From Hymenobacter sp. APR13 (GTDB lineage Bacteria > Bacteroidota > Bacteroidia > Cytophagales > Hymenobacteraceae), in the NCBI RefSeq assembly GCF_000737515.1, contig NZ_CP006587.1, positions 2,475,001 through 2,539,000 on the forward strand: a DNA stretch of 64,000 nucleotides. The letters are read 5' to 3'. The position numbers were made by a program, and so were the translations under genes. The notes under the pieces are model-generated. The model did not search any database. It was not told the DNA's origin and saw only the letters and a program-made list of their open reading frames with translations. Shown in pieces: positions 11,201 through 17,225 of the stretch. Positions within the stretch are counted from its first letter, which is position 1. Each line of letters starts with the position of its first letter.

Positions 11201-12816
11201 ATTTGGTGAAGCTCTACAATAAGGTGCGTTTCCTCAACATCATCAACAACGCCCCGGCCCCCGGCGCCAACGAAGCCAGCACCGGCAAGCGCCGCCCCGG
11301 CCTGCCCGCGGCCCTCGACCGTGCCGCTGCCATTGGCCAGACGGAGGCTCCGGCCGACACTGCTAAAGGCCCCGAACTGCGCTTCCTGAAGGCAGTGCTT
11401 CGGTCCTTGATGACGGCCCGCTCGCTGAACTTCACTTACACCCGCTCCAACGGCACGCTGCTGCCCGGCTACTTGCCCCGCACTCGCTTCTTCGGCATGA
11501 ACTCCGACTTCGACGCGCCGGGCGTGCCCTTCCTGCTGGGCAAGCAGTACGACCTGGATGCGCTCTACAACCGCGCCGCCAGCCGCGGCTGGTACACCGA
11601 CCAGAGCCAGTTCCTGAACACGCCCATCAGTTCGCTGCTCACCGAAAACCTGGTGCTGCGCACTTCGCTGGAGCCCTTCCGCGACTTCAACATTCAGCTG
11701 GAAGGCCGCCGCCAGCTGGCCCGCAACCGGGAAGTGTTCTACCGCAACGCTATTGATGAAGTGAGCCTACAGCCCACCGGCGGGCTGGCCCCGCGCCAAG
11801 ACTTGGGCTCCGGTACGTTCAGCACCTCGTTCATCAGCGTCCGGACGTTGTTCGGTGACCGAAGCAAAAAGGGCGAGGATTCCAAGGCGTTCGACCAGTT
11901 TGTGCAGAACCGGGGTATCGTACAGGAACGCTTGGCGTTGGCCAATACCACCGGCACGGGCACCTACGGCTACAACTCGCAGGACGTGTTGATTCCGGCC
12001 TTCCTGGATGCTTACCGCGGCAAGTCGTCGGATGGCTACAAGGCCGAGAAGTTCAAGCCGTTCGAGCTGCTACCCATTCCTAACTGGCGCGTCGACTACA
12101 ACGGCCTGGCCGAGCTGCCCTTCGTGAAGCGCTACTTCCGGTCTATCTCGCTTACCCACGCCTACTCGTCGGTGTACACGGTGGCGGGCTACACCACGGC
12201 CTCCGGTTACGATGCTGAGCCGCAGGGCCTGAGCACCATCACCAACGCCTCGGGCCAGTACATTCCGTACTACATCATCGGGCAGGTGAGCATTGCGGAG
12301 CGCCTCTCGCCGCTGATTGGCGTGAATTTCCAGACGCTGGAGAAGATTACGGGCCGCGTGGAGCTGCGCACCGAGCGGGCCATCGGCCTCAACACCACCA
12401 ACGCCCAGGTAACGGAGCTGCACACCCAGGAACTGGTGATTGGCTTCGGCTACGCCACCAACCGCTTCAAGCTGCCCTTCCGCGTCGGCGGCGAGCAGCG
12501 CATCCTGCGCAACGAGCTGACCGCCCGCCTCGACCTGAGCATCCGCGACAACACCACCATCCAGCGCAGCATCGAAGATGTGGTGGACCCCAACGACCCC
12601 ACCGGCAATGCGCCCTTCGTGGGCCGGTCCCGCGGCCTCACCACCAACGGCACCCGCCAGATGCAGCTGCGCCCCACCATCGACTACGTGCTCAACCAGC
12701 GCCTGAACCTGCAGTTCTTCTTCGCTCGCACCGTCACGGACCCGCGCGTGCAGAACTCGTTCAAGAACTCCACCACCGAAGGCGGTCTGCAGCTCCGCTA
12801 CAGCCTGTCGCAGTAG
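5293..12816 (+). CDS. sprA: Cell surface protein SprA (type IX secretion translocon)
   Basis: 2507 residues, in the expected 2300-2500 range. SprA forms the giant 36-strand outer-membrane barrel through which T9SS cargo leaves the cell, and is needed for gliding in the species that glide. Seen here: an N-terminal signal-peptide-like stretch (KKSLTASVAVVFASLLGAWW), the conserved YLGPMADRIFGGSYVDIRPAG region, repeated alternating barrel strands with FDYRLNQDVNFGATVLHL, and the LDDFEN motif. An in-frame TAG lies just upstream, so the TTG at 5293 is the only start that keeps the signal peptide. Order ruvA-sprA-gcvH-vanZ fits conserved Bacteroidota synteny. Two T9SS cargo proteins are encoded in this window (20166 and 34702). 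Confidence 0.95.
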   Translation: MNSGKKSLTASVAVVFASLLGAWWSQAETAGSAAFSLRQLWAWLPETSEARPWLMPGPDTPRTALPDTSRYRSSRRPRVAPSDRVGTPFSPQRRRSPLVLPLPGNVQQVITPDDSLQYFDVEERIGEDVDFRDPSRLTFKEYSRWQQQQAVRDYFRNRSAGGVVGDSGSAASRRLIPKIYLGPMADRIFGGSYVDIRPAGAVTIRMGARFNRNQNPTLTLRQQRIGEFQFDQNMNLNLTGQIGEKVRLNFNYDTKAAFDFENNMKLDYTGFDTDIIRKVDLGNVSLPLNNSLIVGGQNLFGVKTQLQFGRMSVTAVASTLRGQADEVRVQNGGQSRQFELKASQYEKDRHFFLSQFFRDRYNLALRNLPTVQSGIEIRYLEVWVTNDNRQSDNLRNVVPLMDLGEASRVYRSPLLLPGTLPTVAANNTNNQLQQLLLPNAQARGELTVDNYLSGGNVAGQPLVKNVDFEHVRARKLDPREYTFNAQLGYLSLNTQLLPEQVLGVSYEYLYNGRTYKVGEVVNDYGNRSQDEVVFLKMLKATNPAVGLADPSQNPQNLNLLTRNLPTWDLMMKNVYPLNASQLNRDNFQLQIVYKDDVTGVDLISLKEGARIQNRPLIEVLNLDNVNPNNDQNADGNFDFFPGITIDPELGKVIFPVVEPFGSYLRSQFDTLGVTPGSDPANERLLARKYVYDALYNQVQSDAQQVTEKDKFVLRGRFQATATDEITLPGLGIAVGSVRVRAGSVLLEEGRDYQVFYDQAKVKILNPAYLNSANELRVEFEKNALVQVQPRRLLGARFDYRLNQDVNFGATVLHLRENQAPGINRVNIGDEPGNNTIYGFDVNMRRDSRALTKYLDMLPFISTKEPSSVAFSGEFAQLLPGKSQLGNGENGVSYLDDFENARTPYTLGGLNSAVAWRLGSTPRTFPNFDANDITSAYRRAKLAWYSIDQSYYTDGPNVPDNIGTAELENHYTRGIQRNEIFPNRDLGTTGNGFEYSLDMAYYPSERGPYNYNPAIGADGKTLPTALAPQTFGAISREITFDTDFDNANVEYLEFWLMDPFIAGRRGEINDSENPPVNNTTGGRLVINLGNVSEDVLRDNNQYEFENGLPTDDAGLATDVRPTPWGRVTRQQFLTDAFSNAPGGRARQDVGLDGLTDTEETAFFNKAYADPSGDNFRHHLDPFYDQNDVKLLGRYKQYNGLEGNSQENSQLSSTAFPDKEDLNRDNVISETERYYEYQLELGARPGDIAVGNNYVVDRITKSVNGDQVNWYQFRIPIRQYSAVRSADGQPFGFKSIRFLRMYLTGWQQPVVLRMVQPQFIANQWRRYLQPISETSQPCLNCGDAARSFNISTVSLEENGPAIDGAKGAIPYVLPPNIQRDKEYGSGTVNRQQNEQSLRLCVDQLRDGFGQAAYKNINLSLLRYKQLRLFLHAESEDDNVRDGQVQAFVRLGTDYNQNYYEYRLPLQITPRTATTQAEIWPTANEIQLSLQTFIDVKAERNLAVNQGTASYTGPYTKTFANGTSITVYGNPDLSAVQGAMIGLFNPTNDGNTKSFCLWADEFRVFDFDKQNGWAATARFNTKLADLANITATGSYTSVGFGGLQDKLQQRSLESITRGDVNATVAADKLFPEKLGLRIPVLVQAGNETRAPEYDPLDPDTRLEQSLNKFRNPDNSIDAEKQAEYRKEVIDQTTSRSISVLNVRKERTNPEKKPMPYDIENFAASYSITERTHTDIRTDRDYTRTYTGALAYLYQLTPKTYTPLAKIKALDNPYLKIFQDVNFTPLPTRFSFRADIDRRYNERFLQRVLEPGQLPTTNGIPGVFQKSFYFNRIYDLQWALTKALTIDYTANNRAVIDEGQGRTIGDSPEAQENRRQLRENLFRRGGRTTNFNQTVALTYRLPLDKFPLTDWLSADARYAANYTWQAASTALRAPAPVRFLPNGSPDPTDTTTAKLNLGNTIQNNGELSANGKIDLVKLYNKVRFLNIINNAPAPGANEASTGKRRPGLPAALDRAAAIGQTEAPADTAKGPELRFLKAVLRSLMTARSLNFTYTRSNGTLLPGYLPRTRFFGMNSDFDAPGVPFLLGKQYDLDALYNRAASRGWYTDQSQFLNTPISSLLTENLVLRTSLEPFRDFNIQLEGRRQLARNREVFYRNAIDEVSLQPTGGLAPRQDLGSGTFSTSFISVRTLFGDRSKKGEDSKAFDQFVQNRGIVQERLALANTTGTGTYGYNSQDVLIPAFLDAYRGKSSDGYKAEKFKPFELLPIPNWRVDYNGLAELPFVKRYFRSISLTHAYSSVYTVAGYTTASGYDAEPQGLSTITNASGQYIPYYIIGQVSIAERLSPLIGVNFQTLEKITGRVELRTERAIGLNTTNAQVTELHTQELVIGFGYATNRFKLPFRVGGEQRILRNELTARLDLSIRDNTTIQRSIEDVVDPNDPTGNAPFVGRSRGLTTNGTRQMQLRPTIDYVLNQRLNLQFFFARTVTDPRVQNSFKNSTTEGGLQLRYSLSQ

Positions 12817-12820
12817 GTTG

Positions 12821-12907
12821 ATGGTTGAATTGTTTAATGGCTGAATGGCTGGTGGCTCAACAAACTCCTGCACGGTTAGCCATTCAGCCATTAAACAATT
12901 CAACCAT
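12821..12907. repeat. Perfect 30-bp inverted repeat between sprA and gcvH
   Basis: Bases 12821-12850 are the exact reverse complement of 12878-12907 (arms contain GGTTGAATTGTTTAATGGC), with a 27-base loop. It begins five bases after the sprA stop and ends nine bases before a TACTTTTG promoter box, so it may end sprA transcription. There is no run of Ts after it, so a classical terminator is not certain. Confidence 0.85.
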
Positions 12908-12915
12908 TAAACTGC

Positions 12916-12923
12916 TACTTTTG
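12916..12923 (+). promoter_or_regulatory. Bacteroidota -7 box (TACTTTTG) for gcvH
   Basis: Matches the TAnnTTTG consensus used by the Bacteroidota primary sigma factor. It lies 54 bases before the gcvH ATG. No clear TTG at the -33 position. Confidence 0.5.
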
Positions 12924-12977
12924 AGCGGCCGCGGCGCTGCCCGGCTTCTTCCTCTTCTTCCCAACCCCCGCACTGTT

Positions 12978-13358
12978 ATGAATCTGCCCGCTGACCTGAA
13001 GTACACGAAAGAGCACGAATGGATTCGTGTGGAAGGTGACGTTGCCTACATCGGCATCACCGACCACGCCCAGAAAGAGCTTGGCGACATCGTGTATGTT
13101 GACATCGACACGCTCGACAAGGAAGTTGCCCAGAACGAGGTCTTCGGCACCGTGGAAGCCGTGAAAACCGTTTCCGACCTGTTCAGCCCCATTACTGGCA
13201 CCGTACTGGAAATCAACAGCCAGCTCGACGGCAGCCCCGAAACCGTCAACTCCGACCCCTACGGCGACGGCTGGATGGTGAAAATGTCGATTGCCAACCC
13301 TTCGGAGCTGGACTCGCTGCTGTCGGCCGAAGTATACGGCGAGCTGGTAGGTGCCTAG
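12978..13358 (+). CDS. gcvH: Glycine cleavage system H protein
   Basis: 126 residues, normal for GcvH. It begins [16 protein letters not shown] and carries the lipoylation site in [12 protein letters not shown] (the Lys of VKT) within a biotinyl/lipoyl fold ending GELVGA. GcvH shuttles the aminomethyl group of glycine between the P, T and L proteins. The ATG at 12978 fits the family start; the frame is open upstream through the inverted repeat, which is not coding. Its last 8 bases overlap the vanZ-like gene. Confidence 0.95.
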   Translation: MNLPADLKYTKEHEWIRVEGDVAYIGITDHAQKELGDIVYVDIDTLDKEVAQNEVFGTVEAVKTVSDLFSPITGTVLEINSQLDGSPETVNSDPYGDGWMVKMSIANPSELDSLLSAEVYGELVGA

Positions 13359-13779
13359 CCTTCCCGGTCTGACCCAACAATCCGCGCCGCCCAGGCCTCG
13401 CCGCCGGCCCCTTGTGGGCCTGCCGCTGGCCTGGGCGGCGCTGGTGTTGGTGCTCACCCTCACGCCCTCCGCCGATATGCCGGTGGTGCCGCCCTGGGAG
13501 CTGATATCCTTCGATACGGCGGCCCACGCGGGCGTATTCGTGGTGCTGGCCGCCTTGGTGGTGTTTTCGGCGCGGCGCCAGACCCGGTGGCCGGCGCTGC
13601 GGCGGCACGCCTACACGGTAGTGCTGCTGGGCTGCGTGGCCTTTGGCCTGCTGATTGAGCTGCTGCAGACAACCATGGCCCTGGGCCGCCACGGCGAGTG
13701 GTCCGACGCCATCAGCGACGCGCTGGGAGCGGCTATTGGCCTGGGGCTGGCCTACGCCACCCGCCGCTGGTGGCAGTAG
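13351..13779 (+). CDS. VanZ-like family membrane protein
   Basis: 142 residues with about four hydrophobic segments, starting at the GTG at 13351 inside the end of gcvH. VanZ-like features: an early membrane span followed by TPSADMP, then the [13 protein letters not shown] segment with its conserved His, FGLLIELLQ, and the terminal [13 protein letters not shown] block. The family includes the teicoplanin-resistance protein VanZ, but most members have no proven role. Translational coupling to gcvH is likely given the overlap; the same pairing is common in Bacteroidota. Confidence 0.85.
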   Translation: MPSLPGLTQQSAPPRPRRRPLVGLPLAWAALVLVLTLTPSADMPVVPPWELISFDTAAHAGVFVVLAALVVFSARRQTRWPALRRHAYTVVLLGCVAFGLLIELLQTTMALGRHGEWSDAISDALGAAIGLGLAYATRRWWQ

Positions 13780-13803
13780 CCCGCCCGTTCAACTGTTTGG
13801 CCG

Positions 13804-15177
13804 ATGACTCACTCTCCGAAGAACCGTAGCAGTATAGTGCTGGCAGTTGTCGTGCTGGCGCTGTTTTCAGGAACGGCCGTGGCGCAGGATATGCCCCGCG
13901 TGCGGCGCACCATCGAAACCCTCACGGCCCCCGCCATGCACGGCCGCGGCTACGTGAGCCAGGGCGAGCAGAAGGCCGCCGCGTACCTGCGCCGGCGTTT
14001 TCAGGAGCTGGGTCTGCAGCCGCTGGCCCCCGACTACACGCAGTCCTTCACGCTCGATATTAACACGTTTCCGGGCCGGCTGAAGCTGGAGCTGAGTCTG
14101 GGCATGCTGCGCTTTCCGGTGTTCGGCCATTCGCGGCCGTTGCGCGCCGGTACGGAGTTTATTGCCGCCCCCAATTCCGGCAGCGGGCACGTGGGTGGCC
14201 CTTTCTCCGCCGTGCCCATCGTCCGCCTCGATACCTTGGTGTTCACCGATGCCGCCGCCCAGCAACAGCTGCTGCGCCGCCGCTGGTACGCCGGCGGCTA
14301 CGTGCTGCGCGCCGCCGACGAGCGCCGCCTGCCCCAGCTGCCCCAGCCCCTCCGCCAGCACCTCGATTCCGCCGCCCTGCGCCTGACCCTGGTGCCGAAG
14401 CTCACGGCGTCACTGGCCTCAGAGCAGGTTCCGCAGATGCGGCTGCAGGTGCTGGACTCAGTGTGGCGCCAAGCGGAATATCGGGGGCCTGGCAACCTTG
14501 CCGCGACGGTGGAGGCGCGCGTAGACGCCGAGCTCAAGCCGCAGTATCCCACCCAGAACATCGTAGGCTTCGTGCCCGGCCGCCTGCAGCCCGACTCGTT
14601 TCTGGTGGTCACGGCGCACTACGACCACCTGGGCCGCATGGGTGCCCGCACTTACTTCCCCGGTGCCAACGACAACGCCAGCGGCACGGCCATGCTCCTG
14701 GAGCTGGCCGCCCACTACAGCCGCCCCGAAAACCGGCCGGCCTATTCGGTGGTGTTTCTGGCCTTCGGGGCCGAGGAAGCCGGGCTGCTGGGCTCGCGCT
14801 ACTTCGTGGAGCACCCGCTGGTACCGCTGGCCCGCATCCGCTTCCTGCTGAACCTCGATTTGGTGGGCACCGGCTCGGAAGGCGCTACCGTAGTGAATGG
14901 CCGCACCCTGCCCGCGCAATTTGCCCGGCTGCAGGCCCTCAACGCCCGCCGCCAGGCCCTGCCCGGGCTGGCCGCCCGCGGCCCGGCCGCCAACTCCGAC
15001 CATTTCCCCTTCTCCGAGCGCGGTGTGCCCGCCTTCTTCCTCTACACCCGCGGCGGCCCCACCGCCTACCACGACGTGCAGGACCAGGCCGCCCCGCTGC
15101 CGCTCACCGCTTTCCCCAATCTATTCGGACTGCTCCGCGAGTTTCTGGATGAATTGGGCGGCAGATCTGCGCAATAG
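13804..15177 (+). CDS. M28 family zinc aminopeptidase, secreted
   Basis: 457 residues with an N-terminal signal peptide (hydrophobic VLAVVVLALFSG, then AVAQ). The M28 metal ligands are visible: AHYDHLG near residue 270, GANDNASG, the catalytic EE in FGAEEAGLLGS, LNLDLVG, and the last His in TAYHDVQDQ. The family removes N-terminal amino acids from peptides, here probably in the periplasm or outside the cell. About 160 residues between the signal and the catalytic domain hold a PA-like or family-specific insert. It follows the vanZ-like gene by 24 bases and may share its transcript; a strong terminator lies at 15240-15282. Confidence 0.92.
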   Translation: MTHSPKNRSSIVLAVVVLALFSGTAVAQDMPRVRRTIETLTAPAMHGRGYVSQGEQKAAAYLRRRFQELGLQPLAPDYTQSFTLDINTFPGRLKLELSLGMLRFPVFGHSRPLRAGTEFIAAPNSGSGHVGGPFSAVPIVRLDTLVFTDAAAQQQLLRRRWYAGGYVLRAADERRLPQLPQPLRQHLDSAALRLTLVPKLTASLASEQVPQMRLQVLDSVWRQAEYRGPGNLAATVEARVDAELKPQYPTQNIVGFVPGRLQPDSFLVVTAHYDHLGRMGARTYFPGANDNASGTAMLLELAAHYSRPENRPAYSVVFLAFGAEEAGLLGSRYFVEHPLVPLARIRFLLNLDLVGTGSEGATVVNGRTLPAQFARLQALNARRQALPGLAARGPAANSDHFPFSERGVPAFFLYTRGGPTAYHDVQDQAAPLPLTAFPNLFGLLREFLDELGGRSAQ

Positions 15178-15239
15178 CTATTGGCGGCTGCAGTCCGCCA
15201 CTATAGGTTGTTGTCCACACTCAATAGGCTACAAAAGAG

Positions 15240-15282
15240 AACTCCTGCAACCACTGGCGCTGGGCCAGTGGTTGCAGGAGTT
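15240..15282. terminator. Bidirectional terminator between convergent genes
   Basis: An 18-base perfect stem (AACTCCTGCAACCACTGG and its complement) with a 7-base loop, between the M28 peptidase (+) and the secreted protein at 15308 (-). A T-rich flank is present on the plus side and an A-rich flank on the other. Confidence 0.8.
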
Positions 15283-15307
15283 TCAACTGCTGGAAAGCAG
15301 TGAGGGC

Positions 15308-15853
15308 TTAGCCGTTCGTTTTGAACGAGCTCATGATCTGCTTGGCTACCGTTTCCCACTCCGGCTTCTGGCGGTCGGCGCAGGTGAAGGTGCACATGAG
15401 CAGCTTGCCTTCCACATCAGTGAAGAAGATCAGCTGGTATACCTCGTGGCCCAGCTCAGGCTTCATCAGCTCGAGGTAGCCCACTTTGCGGCCGCTTACT
15501 TCCTTCACGCCGTTGGCAAACCATTTGGCCTCCTTGAACTGCTTGGAGTAGGTCTTGTAGAAGTTGTCGGCATACATGTCAATCATGTCCTGATCGGCAG
15601 TATTGTCGGTGTAGGTGAAGGAGATGCTGGCCTCCTTGCTGTTGGTGTAGATAACGCTCGGGCGGCTCTGGGCTTTAGCGTAGTTAAAGTCCATCTGCTG
15701 CTCGCTCATCACCTCGAATCCTTTCGGAATCAGGATTTCAACCCGCTCGCTGAGCACACGCTTCTTGATCAGTTCAACCTCAGCGAAAGGACGAAAAGCC
15801 GTCAGCAGCAGCATCAGGCACAAAGAAACCGGCAAGAGTATTACTTTTTTCAT
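15308..15853 (-). CDS. Secreted protein of unknown function
   Basis: 181 residues starting MKKVILLPVSLCLMLLL, a clear Sec signal peptide ending near TAFRPFA. I placed the start at the second in-frame ATG (15853) because MKK directly precedes the hydrophobic core; the ATG at 15859 is also possible. The mature region reads like the PsbP/DUF1795-type fold of small periplasmic proteins: SERVEILIPKGFEVMSEQ, then SISFTYTDNTADQDMIDMY and a closing ETVAKQIMSSFK, but I assign no function. It is convergent with the M28 peptidase. Confidence 0.75.
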   Translation of the reverse strand: MKKVILLPVSLCLMLLLTAFRPFAEVELIKKRVLSERVEILIPKGFEVMSEQQMDFNYAKAQSRPSVIYTNSKEASISFTYTDNTADQDMIDMYADNFYKTYSKQFKEAKWFANGVKEVSGRKVGYLELMKPELGHEVYQLIFFTDVEGKLLMCTFTCADRQKPEWETVAKQIMSSFKTNG

Positions 15854-15859
15854 ATACAT

Positions 15860-16178
15860 GGGGCTGAAAAAAGATGAAAATCAACTTAGGTTTTTACGAC
15901 AGACTGATCATCAGGTAGTCTGTTCGGATAACACAATTTACGCAGGAAACCCTGAGTAGCAAATGATTTGTGAAAAAAATAATTATCCCGGATTAACACA
16001 GTTCGCCGGAAAGTGGCTCTGTTGTGTGCTTAGGATACTTATTCGGGCAAAAAACAGCGAAAAGAAAGAAAAACTTAATTTCAACTCGCCTGAAAATATC
16101 AGTTGTTTATAGCAATAATCCTATGCAGGATTTTATTGCCAAAGTTCAAAACTGCCGGGTGGTGTGAGCGGGACGCAG
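15860..16178. other. AT-rich intergenic region, no gene seen
   Basis: About 320 bases upstream of the secreted protein at 15853 (-) and downstream of yicC (-). Noticeably richer in A and T than its neighbours. I see no convincing open frame, tRNA or long repeat; it presumably carries the promoter for the 15853 gene, but no exact TAnnTTTG box was found. Confidence 0.5.
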
Positions 16179-17078
16179 CTACAGGATGTTGTTGATTTGC
16201 TCCTTGATCTTTTCCAATTCCTCTTTCATGCCCACAACCAAATGTTGTACAATGGAGTCATTGGCCTTGGAACCGATGGTGTTGATTTCCCGTCCGATTT
16301 CCTGCGAAATAAACGCTAATTTCTTGCCGGTGGGCTCTGGCAGATAGACCGTTTCGGTGAAGTAGTGCAGATGGCTGACCAACCGCACTTTTTCCTCGGC
16401 GATATCCAGCTTCTCGATATAGTAAATCAGCTCCTGCTCGAAGCGTGAGGCATTGAACTGCTCACTGGAGGCCAGGTCAGCGAGGTGGGAGCGGAGCCGT
16501 TCGCGCACCTGCTCCACGCGGTGCGGGTCGTGGCGCTCTATCTCGGCCAGCTGAATGCGGATGCTGTCGAGGTAGCTCAGGATTTCAGTGGTAAGCGTCT
16601 GGCCTTCGGCGCGGCGGAATTCGTTGGCGCGTTCCAAAGCTTCCAGCACCAAAGGCTGCAGTTCATCCCATGTTACTTCGTCTTCTTCCTCTATAGGAGC
16701 TGCGGCTGCCTCCGTAGGGAGCCGTAGGGCGCCGGGCAGGGCCTTGGCAATGGCCGTGAGCTGCTCCAGCGAAGCACCGGTGCGGGCGCTTAGCTGCATC
16801 AGCTCTTCATAGGCCAGCTGCAGCACGGGTTGGTTTACTACAGTGCTTTGGCTGCCGGTGGCGCGCACCCGCAAAAAATCGAAGTTCAGGTTCACCTTTC
16901 CGCGCACCAGGCTCTTAGCTACCAGGTTCCGGATTTCCAGTTCCTTTTCCTGGAGGAAGCGTGGCAACCGAAGAGTTAAGTCCAGTGACTTGGAGTTCAG
17001 GGATTTAACTTCGACGGTGGCGGAATAACGGTCGGTGTCGCGGTGCGCGACACCGTAGCCGGTCATGGACTGGAGCAT
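16179..17078 (-). CDS. YicC family protein (endoribonuclease/RNase adaptor)
   Basis: 299 residues. The family start motif SMTGYG is present (MLQSMTGYGVA), followed by the EVKSLNSKSLDLTLRLP block and the C-terminal DUF1732 domain with FISQEIGREINTIGSKAND and VVGMKEELEKIKEQINNIL. E. coli YicC has been described as an endoribonuclease and RNase adaptor; no role is proven in Bacteroidota. The start could be the ATG at 17078 or the one at 17066. A -7 box lies at 17102-17109. Confidence 0.92.
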   Translation of the reverse strand: MLQSMTGYGVAHRDTDRYSATVEVKSLNSKSLDLTLRLPRFLQEKELEIRNLVAKSLVRGKVNLNFDFLRVRATGSQSTVVNQPVLQLAYEELMQLSARTGASLEQLTAIAKALPGALRLPTEAAAAPIEEEDEVTWDELQPLVLEALERANEFRRAEGQTLTTEILSYLDSIRIQLAEIERHDPHRVEQVRERLRSHLADLASSEQFNASRFEQELIYYIEKLDIAEEKVRLVSHLHYFTETVYLPEPTGKKLAFISQEIGREINTIGSKANDSIVQHLVVGMKEELEKIKEQINNIL

Positions 17079-17101
17079 AGACGAACAGGGTAAAACGGCC
17101 G

Positions 17102-17109
17102 CAAAAGTA
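17102..17109 (-). promoter_or_regulatory. Bacteroidota -7 box (TACTTTTG) for yicC
   Basis: Reverse strand matches TAnnTTTG, 23 bases before the yicC ATG at 17078. The predicted transcription start near 17097 supports a short leader. Confidence 0.5.
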
Positions 17110-17194
17110 ATGGTTTGTTTCAGAATGTGAGATACTTACCTGCGAGGTAACATAAGCATAACGCCCGCGCAATATTCGCATAACAGGCTCCCGG

Positions 17195-17202
17195 TAGCTT
17201 TG
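17195..17202 (+). promoter_or_regulatory. Bacteroidota -7 box (TAGCTTTG) for the TonB receptor
   Basis: Exact match to TAnnTTTG. The predicted transcription start is near 17207, which rules out the upstream in-frame GTG at 17205 as translation start and supports the ATG at 17226. Confidence 0.55.
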
Positions 17203-17225
17203 CAGTGCAAACAAAAACTACCTGT

